Shown piece after piece: positions 45,068 through 57,504 of a stretch of 64,000 bases of DNA (position 1 is its first letter; the number at the start of each line of letters is the position of its first letter). The stretch spans positions 682,001-746,000 of the forward strand of contig JASBNA010000011.1 in the NCBI GenBank assembly GCA_038087015.1, read 5' to 3'. The notes beneath the pieces are model-generated. The model was not told the origin of the DNA. It saw only the letters and a program-made list of their open reading frames with translations, and made no database searches. Made by a program: the position numbers and the translations under genes. The DNA comes from Cerrena zonata. Taxonomy: Eukaryota > Basidiomycota > Agaricomycetes > Polyporales > Cerrenaceae.

Positions 45068-47277
45068 ATGTCACTATTAGCTTCGTCCTCTCGGTCATTG
45101 AAGGCACAACATCTTCCAGCGGAACTGTTGGCAAGCCTATTCCACACTTGTCCTCCGCAATATGGCTCTGGTAAGTAATAACATCTAATCTGATGTTACC
45201 CGGAATCCACGACGTACGTTACTGACAGCAATACGTCCAGCCTCGCCGTCCCGTAGAAAACTGGTCAAGAGCCTAGAACCTAAATCAAAGGGTGGAAGTG
45301 CCGGTCGTCTGGAGGTGGCTCCAAGAAGGTCAAGGTTCGAACGTGACTCGGTTCCTCATACCGAAGCCAAGGATCAATTCGAAGCACGTAAAGAATGGAT
45401 GCACACCCCTGGTCCCAAATTCACGCAACGTAGACGAACCCAAGATGACAGGAGGCCTCCACCCAGACGCTTCGAAAGACGTGAAGATACCACTCGTAGT
45501 GCGTTGCCACCTTCTATCCCTGACCACAAACCTTTGGATACAACGATCACACCTGTGAAAAGCCAAAAGCAGGTTCAGGAACTGATCGGTGAAGAGTTTG
45601 AGCTGTCACACAAAGGTGTGTCGACCAAGCAACTGCCAACCGAGTTCACATCGCCTCCACTCATGGATGGATTACTGTCATCCTTACTGCACGTTCTTGG
45701 TCCCAATGCTCAGCCTACGCCGATCCAAGCACTGTCGCTCAAACATTTACTATCTACTCCAACTGGTTCTCAGGAGTGGAAACAATTCCTTCTTGCTTCG
45801 GAAACTGGTTCTGGGAAGTCAATTGCTTATCTTCTACCTCTTCTCCAAGCCTTGAAACAAGGAGAGATGGATGGCACTGCTTCCCGATCATCAAAAGGTC
45901 ATATAGCAAGTCCTCGTGCACTTGTTCTTGCACCCACGCATGAGCTGACTCGTCAGCTGTCAATCTTTGCGAAATCTCTGATTCACAACATCAAACTTCG
46001 GATAACATGTGCTTCAAGAGCTAATGTACCAACCCATTCCAAACGTCACGTCACTGCTTCCAAAATGGCTTCGGAGTTGGAAGTAGGTGGGTCTCAGGAA
46101 GGTGGTGAATTCCTTGTAAGCCCACAGGGCAATTCGGCGAGACCGGTGGACCTACTTGTAGGCACACCGAGTAAAGTGTTGGAAATGGTTAAAGGACGTG
46201 GTTGGGATCATGAGAGAAGAGATATCCATATCGAGGATACTTGGGGTACTGATGAACATGGCCGCAAAATTAGACCGAAGAAGTTTACCGTTGGACCTCC
46301 TGAGATCGGTTTGGAGAATGTCGAATGGGTCATCGTAGATGAAGCTGATGTGCTTTTCGGTATGTTATTCGTTACATGGGCTTATGTCTTTTTTGTTGTT
46401 GTCGCTAACGGACTCGGTTGATGTAGATCCTGACTTCCAAGAATCGACACGTATGCTGTTGGCTGATATTGCTACAGCTAGGGGTCAAACGATTACGTTC
46501 AACCCTGAAATGGTTCTTCCGTCTCCCAACTCAACCGCACCCGCACCCACCATTGAGGTCCCCAACTATCCCTTCAACCTCATTTTTACAACGGCCACCA
46601 TCCCATCATCATTGGCATCTTACCTCGACAACTACCATCCATCTCTTACCCGGCTCGCGTCACCTAACCTACACAAGCTCCCATCTAGTTTACGGACAGA
46701 ATATGAGTCCTGGACAGGTGGTCGACGTGAGAAAGACGTCGAGAACCGGATTCGTAAAGTCTGGTGGGAAGATGCTATCGCTGCAGGTCACCAGGCGACC
46801 TCGGAAAGTGTCACCAGCGATACCGGATTCGAGAAAAGTAAGATATTGATTTTCTGTAATAAGAGCGCGAGGGTGGAGGATTTAGGAAAGTACCTCACGG
46901 AGAGGGGTATCCCGAACGTTGCGCTGACGAGTACGAGTGAGACTAGGCAAATAGGAAACAACAGCCATCTAGATGCGTTCCTCAGAGAACGTGCAGGCGG
47001 TTTGGAATCCTCAGACCTCTCGAAAGAAGACAGAGCTAAACAACCTCACGTCTTAATCACCACTTCGCTACTCTCAAGAGGTCTCGATTTCGCTCCCTCT
47101 ATCAAGCATGTCTTCATCATGGATGCGCCAAGGAACATGATTGACTTCTTACATCGCGCTGGTAGGAGTGGACGTGCAGGCGAGAAAGGAAAGGTTGTGA
47201 TCTTTGGAAAAGGAAAGGGTCGAGGAGCAGCGAAGGATAGGGATGTTAGGTCGCGTGTTAAGGCATTGGTTGCTTGA
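45068..47277 (+). CDS. DEAD-box RNA helicase, MRH4-like
   Basis: Three exons encode about 690 residues. The first exon (MSLLASSSRSLKAQHLPAEL) is basic/Ser-rich and acidic-poor, as expected for a mitochondrial presequence. The Q motif is PTPIQALSL, motif I ASETGSGKS, Ia PTHELTRQ, motif II VDEAD (split by the second intron two residues later), motif III TAT, motif V SRGLD and motif VI HRAGRSGRAG. The Ser-containing Walker A is within normal variation. Overall spacing, the presequence and the long insert before motif II fit fungal mitochondrial MRH4, which assembles the large mitoribosomal subunit; the domain is certain, the orthologue inferred. Confidence 0.82.
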
Positions 47278-47420
47278 TCTCTCTAGACTATCTTACGCAC
47301 TTCTATCTATTCATTACGTTACTTAGTTGATTTGCATATTCTGCTCTCAATACACCACTCATTCCTGCCTGACCGGTGGCCTAATTACAATTAGTCGCGT
47401 GACGACATCGGTCATCATGA

Positions 47421-47436
47421 CGCGACGCGACGCGAC
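47421..47436. promoter_or_regulatory. Triple CGCGA repeat upstream of F-box gene
   Basis: CGCGACGCGACGCGAC contains overlapping ACGCGA cores, similar to fungal MCB elements (ACGCGT) bound by the MBF cell-cycle factor. It lies about 70 bp before the ATG at 47504. The functional assignment is tentative. Confidence 0.25.
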
Positions 47437-47503
47437 TCGGTTAATTAGCAGCGGTTTTTGAACACAACCACCTAACTGAGTACTAACACATCATCATAGG
47501 ACG

Positions 47504-49991
47504 ATGCAGCCACGAAGCAAACGAATCAAGGTTGCCTCCGAACCTCCTGCCATCCTCAAGGGAGTCAAGGAACCAGATCTAGATGTCCCGAATGGTCGAG
47601 AGGCCCCCTGTGACTTGTTAGAGATGCCTATGGAAATCATTTGCGAGGTATGTTTAAGTATTGTTCGAAGGTCATTTCGCTGAGTTCATAATTTCATGGT
47701 GTCAGGTATTATACCTACTGCTCCCATTAGATCTCCTGCGTGTGACGCGAATCAATAAGGCTTTCCGTAACTTGTTGATGCATCGTAGCTCGCTTCATAT
47801 ATGGAAGAAAGCCAGGAAGAACATCTCAGGTCTACCAGAACCATTTTCGGATATGAGCGAACCTGCGTTTGCTAGTTTATGCTTTGAAATTGTCTGTCAC
47901 GTAAGTCCATAGACCTACTACCTCGTATATGTTTTCGGACCACATTAATGTTTTCCTAGGGATGCTTCGAACCTCGAATGCAAAACATATTGTGGGAATT
48001 TCGTATGAAGCTTTGTAACGAATGCTTAAAGGCCAAGTGAGTCGTTACTTATGACCTGACTGTCCATCATACGAATGTAACATTTACTTTAGGACCTCAG
48101 AATCGCACGTATTGACGGTCCATGATCATAATAATCGTTATTGTATACTTCCTCATGTGTCCGTAAAACCCACCATTCCGGGGCACCGGTGTAAGCAAGA
48201 AAGACCTTCTCTCTCTTCCCGTCTCATACTTATTTTCCTGTCAGACTGCAACGGGCTAGTTCTCAAATCAGAAGCGACACGTATCAAGGAGACTTGGAAG
48301 GAATTGAAAACACAAAACGCGCGGGAGACATTCATTCGAGAAAACAAGGCTAGGGTTCAAGTTCTCGAGAAGGTGGGTCATTTGTACACTTGGTCATGAG
48401 CTTGACGTTGATGTTGTTTATTTGATAACTAAATTAGCATGTCGAAAAGTATCGGGCTTGGTTTTTGGCGTTCGAGACTGAGAGAGAAAAACAACTGGGT
48501 ATTATCAGGAAGCAGAGATACCAGGAGTGAGTCTTTCTCATGTTATAGCATTAACATCACTAATCTCCATCTTCCCTCAGCATTCACAAAAAGCTGGAAC
48601 AAATAGGCTATGGCGATGACATCGTGTGGGCGAAAGATCACGACGACAAGTACAGTTCAGTCGCTCATATCCATGAGGCGAAACCCCTCACACCACAAGG
48701 TAAGGCTCAGACTAGTTGTCCCCCGACCGGTAAATGGTTGCTAACATGATTTACATAGGGTGGAATGATATACGTAACAATATTATTGAGTATATCGAGG
48801 GCCATATCATACCAAAACGCACCAGGGATGAAAATGTGGCATTTTACTCATTATGCATGCCTTTCGTTCACAAAGCACGGATAGCCTTCGCGCGATCTTA
48901 TGGCAATGTTTTCCCTCTGACTGGATGTTTTGGCTCCTTACCCGAAGTTCAGGCCATCGTGGATTCCTTAGACGGACTTGAAATCAGTATTGAAAGCTTC
49001 GACCCACTAATTCCTGTATTACCGAGAATCCTCGCGGACTGGAGAACGTCTGTCGAGAAAACGCTGGATATGTATTTGAGACAACACTTGGATCTCCCTG
49101 TCGACTCCTGCGTCAGAAACCTTGCCATTGCTGAATTTCTTCTCTGTGAAGACTGTCACCGGATCATTCCTACTTCAGGCCTCACGCCCGCTATCCATAA
49201 CTGTCGTGAAAGTAACAAAGCCTTTCAACGGAATAATGGTCGCTGTCTCCCCGAAGATTACTTTACTATAACACTCATCAAAATGGGTATGAAGACTTGG
49301 AGCCCAGAAAACTATACTATCTTGTCTGATTATGTCAAGCCAATTCTCAAAGCTTGCGACATGGCGATCTCAACAACTGTACAGGAGCTCGACCAACTTG
49401 ATCCCAGGCTGGTCTGCAAGTCGGGCTGTGATGAATCGGATACACGTACGATCTATCGCTGGAGGGATGCTGTAAGTCACCATCATCTCTATCTATTCCT
49501 TATTCATTCGGTTCTTGCAGGTTATTCATTCCATTCACACTCACAAAACGCTCGTTGACTACTGGTACCGCGGACATGGTATTGACCGCATTCGATGGGA
49601 AGTTCTTTCGAGTCGAGAGGCGAAGAAGTTAGAATCCGTAGAGCAAGCCGCCGACGAGTACGCAATCACCCAGAAAAATAAGCAACACGTCTGGGGGTGT
49701 CGACACTGTAATAAAAGTGGACTACATAGGGATGGAATCGTGCGACATATAAAAGATAAGTGAGTGACATGATCTCGACAGCTGCGACCCTCATTGCTGA
49801 CCCAGTTAATTAGACATGGCATGCAAAATCCTGACGACAGCAGTTTCTTCTCCGAGCCTGATACACCTGCAACAATAAAGCATACTGTGCTTGTGATTCC
49901 GAATGGCTATAAGCAGTATATGGATCTTCTTCCGAGGTCTGCCAGGGATTTTATTGACACTGGACGCGCTGCGTTTCAAGATGGTTTGTAG
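47504..49991 (+). CDS. F-box protein with C-terminal zinc-finger-like motif
   Basis: This multi-exon gene starts MQPRSKRIKVASEPP. The F-box is at about residues 40-85 (LLEMPMEIICEVLYLLLPLD then LLRVTRINKAFRNLLMHRSS and IWKKARKNISGLPEPFSDMS), the standard mushroom form that docks Skp1 in SCF ubiquitin ligases. A charged helical region (ARETFIRENKARVQ) follows. The carboxyl end has a C2H2-like finger (WGCRHCNKSGLHRDGIVRHI, then KDKHGMQNP) and the tail ARDFIDTGRAAFQDGL. This family is greatly expanded in basidiomycetes, and its substrates are unknown. At least eight introns are needed; inner boundaries were checked only in part. Confidence 0.75.
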
Positions 49992-50314
49992 GTTGTAACG
50001 CTTCAAGTTCAAACAAGACGCATAAACAGCCTTGTATCATAACGAGTTGTCAAATTATATAATCTTCACGGCATATTACGGAGCTCTATATATCAGTATT
50101 AATCGAAAGTACGACGTCTGCGCCTGCAGTTCTACTTATGATAAAGATATGCTTGCAAAGAAACTCAAACTGAACGTTTCACTGCCACAGTGTTGTACCT
50201 TTATGGTTTCCTTTCTGAGAAAGGCGCCTATGATGTAGTAGAGGAGTTCGATCATAGTACTAACCAAGTGCTGGCCCTACAACTCTACATTAAGTATACC
50301 ACAACATCCTCCGA

Positions 50315-52282
50315 ATGTCCTCAGCCCCTCGAAAGCAAGCACCCAGGCTAGCCCGTCCAGCAGCTCGATACTGGCAAGGCAAAGTTCCAAAAGGAGCAGA
50401 CGCGTTACCTTCAGATTCTGACGAAGATGAAGATGAGCAACTCGAAGGTGGCGCGGATGGTGAAGAAGGAGATGTCCCCATTGAAGATATTGAGGAATAC
50501 GAGGATGAACCCGGACTAGATGTGAGGAAGGTGGAAGTAGGGAAAGTGAAGGGGATGAATCTCGCGCTGCGGGATGTGAATATCTCGAAAGAGGGTCGAG
50601 TGATCGTTGCGGGGAAGGATGAGGTTGGGAGGACAGAGGTTGAGCAAGGTATGTTTGTGTGCTGTATTGAAACATTCTGGGTGTAGGTGAAGTGACTGGA
50701 AAGATATATCTTTTGTGTAGAGGAGGAAAGCGAGGAAGAGGAAGAACAGGAGGCTGTGGCCAAAGCTGAAGAGGTATGTATTAGTTTATACGTTTATCGT
50801 AATTGACCTCTCATTTCGCCATACGTACTTTTAGTCTAGTGAATATGAAACTGACTCTGAGGAGGAATCTGAAGAGGAGCCTCCCAAACCTCAGTTCAGA
50901 CCTGTCTTCGTACCAAAGTGCGTATTGTTCATATGTTTTCATGTTATCGATATTGATATTGGTAAATCATATTAGACGTGCTCGTGTAACAGTGGCAGAG
51001 AAAGATGCTCTAGCCCAAGACACTGAAGACGCTCTCAAAAAGAAGGAAGAGGAAGCAGAGCAACGTCGAAAGGAAAGTCACAACATGGTCGCAGAAAGTA
51101 TTAGGCGTGAACTGCTTGAAAGTAAGTCCTAGATTCCTCATCGCTTAATTAATATATCTAATAATATACTGTCCATTCATACAGAAGAGAAAGAGGCCGA
51201 GGTACCAGACGTCGACGATACAGACGGTATTGACCCAGAAGGCGAATTCGAAGCGTGGCGTCTTCGAGAACTGGCTCGAATCAAACGTGACAAGGAGGAA
51301 GCCATGAGGAGAGAATTGGAAAGAGAGGAAGTAGAACGGAGGAGAGCGATGCCCGAAGAACAGAGACTGAAGGAAGATCTAGAAAGAGCGGAGAAGCTGC
51401 GCGCAGAGAAACCGAAGGGTCAACAGAAGTTTCTGCAAAAATATTGGCATAAGGGTGCCTTCCACCAGGTACGTTTGTATAGCGCTATTATAAACGGGGA
51501 AAGTCTAAAATTAATATCTATGTAGGACGACGAGGTTCTCAGGAAACATGATTACACCGAGGCCACGGAGTCTACTATGGATGTCTCGGTTCTACCCCAA
51601 GTCATGCAAGTCAAGAACTTCGGTAAACGTGGTCGAACGAAGTATACACATTTACTTGATCAGGATACCACGGCTGGTAATGGTGGGTTTGGTGGAACCG
51701 CCTCGGTCCAAGCTGGTGGAACATCCACGTCCGGCGGAGGTTGCTTCCTGTGTGGCGGTCCTCATATGAAGAAAGGTCAGATTATAAATTCATAATTTGC
51801 TTGAAATTTCATTTTCTGATAATATATTTACAATAGATTGTCCACAAAATCGGGACCTCCCGCCAGGGAAGATGGGCACGGGTGCAAATAGTAGTGCGAC
51901 TGGAGTTACAGGTTCAAGGCAGTGGGGAGCCAAACGGAATGATGGAGACCGACGAGACCGAGATGGCCGAGGTCAGTCTTGGCGAGATAGAGACCGTGAT
52001 GAGGGGCGAAGAGGTGGTTTCAATTCTCGACAGGATGAACGCGAAAGAAGAGACGACAAGGATCACAAGCGAGACGATCGAGGTTGGAATCATGACCGCG
52101 ATAGCGACAGAGGAAAACGATATGACGATAGGGACCGGTACGAGAGGAGGAGGTCGAGGTCTGGTTCCCCGAGGAGAGATAGGTGGAGGGGAGATGATAC
52201 ACGGAATAAGGAACGACGCAGATCCCGCAGTCGGTCTATGGACCATGAGAGGGAAGAAAAACGGAGACGAGTTGCTTCTTGA
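50315..52282 (+). CDS. MFAP1: MFAP1 homologue, spliceosomal protein
   Basis: Eight exons can be joined. The amino part is acidic ([13 protein letters not shown] ... [27 protein letters not shown]). The MFAP1 core follows: [78 protein letters not shown] and [17 protein letters not shown]. After it come a zinc-knuckle-like [13 protein letters not shown] and an Arg/Asp/Ser-rich tail with KR/RS dipeptides. MFAP1 is a component of the pre-catalytic spliceosome (with Prp38 and Snu23). The knuckle spans the last intron. Confidence 0.9.
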
Positions 52283-52711
52283 CGGAGTCAACACCTTCGA
52301 GTTGTGCTTGGGTTTCTCATTCTTATCTGACCACTTTGTACCATCTGTACGTTATATTAACATTCTATGGCATGTTTTGAGGCTTCCCCGCCGCCAATTC
52401 AGAGTAGCCGAGCACGTTTTAGTAATAGCCTCGAGATCAATTGGGTGATCGAGGTCGACGGTCGCTAACCCCGTAGGTCCCACGCCGGTCTCGGTACATC
52501 CATCCTGTCCAAAACCCTGGGGAAACCACTGCCAGGTGAAATACCCATGCTTGCTGGCCTGCGCAATCCTCTTCTCCCTCTTGCTTTATCTTCGTCTCTA
52601 TATAGTGCTCGTATATTTTACTCAAAACTATCTTGTTAACCACTCTTAAACTTGGCGCTGAAAACCCACATTTTTACCCCGAGGAGTTGCGAGCAACTCT
52701 AATTCGAAATC

Positions 52712-54758
52712 ATGCCGCGCACAGTCAAAGTCGCGGTCGTAGGAAGTGGTTTAGCTGGTCTGACTGCAGCCTACAGACTTAGCAAAGTAAAGCGTTTGGA
52801 TGATGTTGAGTTCGAGGTTCACCTATTCGAGAAGGTGAGTCTGATGATCTACACTGTCAAATAGAGTTTATATTAATTCTAATTACACTAACAATCCCGA
52901 TTTTTCAATGGCACCCAGGCGTCCTCGTTAGGAATGGACTCGCGTTCGGTATCCCTTGACTTGCCAGGATGTGAAGAAGAATACAGAGTTGATGTTCCCA
53001 TGAGGTCGTTTCAAGGAGGTAAGTAATTTTTTCTATCAGGTTTATTCCTTTCTATTGAAAACAGCGTACCTTCTGGGAATGTAGGATACTACCCTCAGTT
53101 AATTGCACTTTACAAACACCTGGGTGTCAAATTCCGTACAACTGACTTTTCATACTCATTCTCCACATTATCACCATCGTCAACGGGGACGCCTCTAAGA
53201 GGCGAGAACATGAAGACCGTCATGATTTATAACGGTTCATCCGGCACACGAGGTGTCGGTATTCCCTCTTCGCTCTTCCCAAGGGGCATACTCAAGGCAG
53301 AAGACAAACTGGTCAAATATTGGGCATTAACACGGGGATATGCCCTCTACTTCCTGCAAACACTGCTAGTCTGTTCCTTTATCTTCGTCTTCTCTTATAC
53401 TCTCTCCCACTCCGCGTAAATGTGCCGTCGACTATTCATCTACCATTAGGAAAAGGACGTCACCCTTTCCAAATCCACACAAACCTCCCTCAACCGTATA
53501 TTGTCATTGACGTCCTTCCGACCAGCTCCAGGAGTTACCTTGCGAGAATGGACACTTCATACCGCACCCACTTACCCGGTCTTCCAGCTTCTTCGACTAA
53601 ACATCTATTGGTATCGATTCGTTTCAGACGTCGTAATTCCTCTGTTTTCGGCTGTTTGCACAGCAGGCGAGGACTACATTTGGGAAATGCCTGTCGAAGA
53701 GATTTTGGATTACATATGGCTGACCGTGGGGACACATCATTATGTTGTGGCGAATGGTGTGAGGGAAGTCGCTAGCAAAATGACAGGTAACATGTCGAAA
53801 GAGCACTTACATCTAGGAGAGCCGATTCTTGAATTGGTCTACTCAAATCCAGATGGGGAGGAGAATCCTAGAGTCGACATTCGATGTTCGAACAACAAGT
53901 ATACGAAGGATTCTCGCATGTCGTTTTTGCTACTCAGGCGAACCACGGTTCAACACTCTTGAAGACCTATCTCGATTCATGTCCTGAGTCATCGTTAGAC
54001 TCCCAAGAACTATCTTCGCATAAGCAAGCTGTGCAAGCGCAGATTGATTGCTTGTCTTCATTCAGTTACTGCCCAAGTATAGTCATCAACCACACAGACG
54101 AAAGGCTTGCTACCTCCCTCACAAAGCGACAGACGAGACCTCAACCTAGTCCGAATTGTCTCATCCTCATCCTCGTCCACATCTCAACTTCCATCGAGAT
54201 CGACTGAAAAGTCGGCCCCGAATGACTTATGTCTCCCACCGACATACACGATGGCTACGCACGTTCTCCCTCCACCTCCACGTCCAGCACCATTATCCGC
54301 CGTCAAGTCTGGTCTTGCTACCCCTCCAGACACTACTAACATCTACCAAACCACGAATCCCATTATTCCTCTTGAACCGGAGACAATCCTGAGTGTTGCC
54401 AAGATGGAACGAGCGGTGGTCAGTGTCAAGGGGAAGAACGCGTTGAAAGGTTTATGGCGCGAAACTTGGGAAACGAACGAAGTCGCTGGCTCGAGATTGT
54501 GGAGATGGGGTTGTGCGGGTCAAGGTAGTGGAGTTCTGGGTCCTTTGCAAGGTGCCGGAGCGTTGAAACCCTCTAACACCCATGACGAGAGCGATGGGAA
54601 AGACAACCTCCCGAAGGATGCCAGGAATTTGGATATGTGGTTCATTCGCGCATTGTGGTATTCCGCTCTTGGAGGGATGTGTAGTGAGTGGTCGTAATGT
54701 TGTTGAGCAGGGTATTTGGGTGAGCGAGGGGGTCAGATGTGAGGAGAGATGTTGGTAG
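52712..54758 (+). pseudogene. FAD-dependent amine-oxidase-like gene, frameshifted
   Basis: The frame starts MPRTVKVAVVGSGLAGL with an FAD-binding GxGxxG motif, then EVHLFEKASSLGMDSRSV, GYYPQLIALYKHLGVKF, a membrane-like segment (ALYFLQTLLVCSFIFVFSYT), VVIPLFSAVCTAGEDYIWEM and LDYIWLTVGTHHYVVANGV. The homologous sequence then changes frame near 53890 (to HVVFATQANHGSTLLKTYLD), back near 54105 (LLPPSQSDRRDLNLV) and again near 54620 (PGIWICGSFAHCGIPLLEGC), ending at 54758. No introns explain these changes, so the gene is broken or the sequence has indel errors. One intron around 53390-53455 is also poorly defined. The family is the fungal NAD/FAD-binding amine oxidases of unknown substrate. Confidence 0.75.
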
Positions 54759-55075
54759 ATTACTAATCTTTTGTGTCATTGTAATCTACTCGATGTCTAT
54801 TTGTATACTTGTCACTCCTTCCTCGTTTTCTCAGACAGTGATCAATTTGGCGATGAGAATAACAACGACCTATATTTCAATGCACCCTCTTGCACGACAA
54901 ACATTGCCCAGTACAAGTAAGACCGATTTATCTCGTCAACCATAGCTGGGAGAGGATGAACACAGACTATATGGTGACAGCAAATCCCGAAAGCGGGCGA
55001 AATGTTGGAAAGCAGAGGAATAGAAACATGAGTCTCTGATCTACGTTAAATAAAGATACTTTCTTACCGTTCCCT
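54759..55075. other. No gene recognised
   Basis: This is the short convergent gap between the amine-oxidase-like gene and the secreted gene D. Confidence 0.5.
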
Positions 55076-55681
55076 TCACGCGGCAACACATTTGTATGAA
55101 GAAAGACTATCATTGAAATTGGTACCTTCCAAGTCGGGAGCAAAAGCACCATTCTGGACGGTTACTGCAGCACCTTTGCAGTTCACGTCACTAAATTTGC
55201 AAGTTATGAGCGTTTTGTTTTCAATATCTCGAGCCTTTAAACGATAAACTTACACAAAGAAAGAGCATGAAATACCACTATCGACCATAATAGAGGAGAT
55301 ATCATCGACGAAGTCGCCGAAAATGTTAAGACAGCTACTTGGGATACCATTGACATTGAGGGAACCACTTTCGCCACCGGCGTTGATATCGACCCAGACT
55401 AAACCAACATTAAAATCCTGGGGAGTTGGCTAAAAGGAGATCGACTTTCTTGTCAGGAACCAAAGATGCATATGTTGCGAGTGAATACCTGAATGGCACC
55501 TGGAGACGGGCCAGCTATGATGCCAACGGGAGGAGCAGCATTATCGTTCTATTCAAGTTATGATTGCGATCAGAACATCTTCGAAGATATATACCAATGG
55601 AAGCCGTACGGGCTTACTGCTGCGAACACCGGCAAAGGCAACAGTCGAGACGATGGCGATGAGTTTAGTAATGAACACCAT
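55076..55681 (-). CDS. Small secreted protein, family 2 (copy D)
   Basis: Four exons join in phase. The signal peptide is MVFITKLIAIVSTVAFAG. Then come NDNAAPPVGIIAGPSPGAIQ, PTPQDFNVGLVWVDINAGGE, GIPSSCLNIFGDFVDDISS, SGISCSFFV and, after the last intron, DVNCKGAAVTVQNGAFAPD, ending SYKCVAA. Four Cys are spaced C...C...C...C with the last two in the final exon, consistent with two disulfides. It lies tail-to-tail with the amine-oxidase-like gene and in tandem with copy E. Confidence 0.75.
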
Positions 55682-55809
55682 GACTTCTGGAGGCGGGAGG
55701 TTCAAACGCAGGCAGAGGCAGAGGCAGAGGCAGATAAGCGAGGTTATTGAAGAATGACCCAGTCATAATTTATAATGTCTGCGACAAGCGGTTATGCATG
55801 TTAGTACAA

Positions 55810-56238
55810 TTATATCACCAATCGTTCTCGTCTCTGGGCCTCGGGGCTTCCGACGTGTGAGTGACCAAACCTTTCGTCCGAACTCGGAGAGTGTAAGGCC
55901 TTCCCTTTAGAGATATTGTATTCAATGGCGGGAGTATTCTGATACACAGAAGTCACCTTGAGATCTCTTTCAACTGTTCCCTCGTCTATGAAGGATCCTA
56001 AAGTACCTGAGCATGCGCCGTGGGCAGTAATGGTCCTGAAAGGAACCCAACAATCCAGGGGGGTATTTGCTTCATGTGGTCCCATGAACGAAACCAATGC
56101 TTCGCCATATATACTAACAGAATGATGAAGTGTTTCAAATGTCACACTTGACAGACGTAGAGAAGTCCTCTCGAAAGGTTGTAAGACCAGAGGCACATAG
56201 AGTACCAGAAATGAGACAGGTTCTAGAGGTGGCGTCAA
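55810..56238 (-). CDS. Hypothetical protein, possibly last exon
   Basis: This 142-codon open frame has balanced composition (TSLRLSSVTFETLHHSVSIY, ANTPLDCWVPFRTITAHGAC, NISKGKALHSPSSDERF) ending RRERLVI. No family is recognised. A possible donor GTAAGC near 56285 suggests an upstream exon. It may encode a beta-rich domain, but this is weak. Confidence 0.35.
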   Translation of the reverse strand: MTPPLEPVSFLVLYVPLVLQPFERTSLRLSSVTFETLHHSVSIYGEALVSFMGPHEANTPLDCWVPFRTITAHGACSGTLGSFIDEGTVERDLKVTSVYQNTPAIEYNISKGKALHSPSSDERFGHSHVGSPEAQRRERLVI

Positions 56239-56903
56239 AAATTGACAAGTAGTTGGGACGAGAATGCGTGGAGGTTGGTACGATTATTGAGCTTACCGCT
56301 GCCAGTCTATGCCTGTATCCTCGCGCAGGCTACATGTATACTACATCTATGGCGGGTCAAGTCAGTGATGTGATAAAAATAGATCATAGACAGACATGGC
56401 ACGGATTGAATCCTTGAAGTACAGGTTCCAAACATCATCACGGGAGTGGGACCTGAAAGGTACTTACTTCGATAGCTATTTTTCAGGCCGTCGGAGAGCG
56501 GAGAAGATGGAATACTGTTCTTTGCGGAACGGCATTGATAGTAAGTCTATAGTGAGTGAGGTATAGGCAGTGACTCCGAGTTGATTCGGAGTGCTAGCGC
56601 TTCTATTCTTCCGAGTCTTCAAGTTTCAAGAATGTGACGAAAAAGGAAGGTGTATATGTATACATCGGCTGAGTGGTGACACGGCGGCTCGGGAGTAATA
56701 GATAGCGTTCATCTTCACTGGACCCGAACAGCGCAAACGACGGCCAGATTGTTACAAACTCCATTTCAACAACCTATTGCAGAACATGGATCTACACGAA
56801 GAATCCTTTGTGGTGAATCATGATAGAAAGTGCGATATATTTATTGAACTACAGATAAAGCATCAATATCTGGCTTTAAGGGATCATCCTTCTCGAATTG
56901 TGA

Positions 56904-57504
56904 TCACGCGGCAACTTGAAAACACTGGGAGGAAGAAATGCTATCGTTAACATCGGTACCCCCTAGGTTGGGAGCAAAAATATTGTTCTGGACAGTGACG
57001 GAGGCACCTTACACTTGGGATCACTAGCATTTAAAATTCAGGAAATGACATAGGCAGCTTACACGAAGAAGGTGCGTGAGATGCCGCTGATGACCCCAAT
57101 AGAGGATATCATATTATCGAAATCCGAACCAGTGAGAATATTGCAGCAGCTGCTTGGGATTCCATAAACAGGCAAAAATGCAGCGTCGCCATCAAATTGG
57201 ATCTTAGTCCAAACTTCGCCAACCGTGAAGTCTTGAGGAGCTAGCTAGAAGAAGAAAACACACCATCAGATGCTGACAATGTGTCCGCACATGTTGTCGT
57301 AGTTACGTTTACAGCGGGGGAAGGGAGATCGTCGGCTGTGACCTCAAGAAACTTAACAGTACCACTATTCTAAATCGTGAAGTTAATTAATAGAGAACTC
57401 AGGGAGTGAATAGAGTGAGACACTACCTTAGTATTATTTACAGCGACAGCACCAGTAGTGACAACAACCGAAATGATAGCAAAAAGACGAGTGAAAGGTG
57501 ACAT
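56904..57504 (-). pseudogene. Small secreted protein, family 2 (copy E), frameshifted
   Basis: The copy starts MSPFTRLFAIISVVVTTGAV (signal peptide), then NSGTVKFLEVTADDLPSPAV, LAPQDFTVGEVWTKIQFDGD, GIPSSCCNIL and SSIGVISGISRTFFV. Against copy D, one conserved Cys is Arg (GISR for GISC). In the last exon one base is missing near 57010, after SDPKCK, so the conserved end (VQNNIFAPNL ... CFQVAA) is out of frame. The intron order follows copy D. A decaying tandem copy is likely; a sequencing error is possible for the single base. Confidence 0.7.

Noticed and set aside
50277..50763. Ser-rich frames on the minus strand under the MFAP1 gene
   Set aside because: They are shadows of the acidic MFAP1 codons (GAR repeats) and have no splice or domain support.
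51882..52448. Alternative long frame over the Arg-rich tail of MFAP1
   Set aside because: It is a frame shadow of RS/RD repeats; the frame ending RRRVAS continues the MFAP1 exons in phase.
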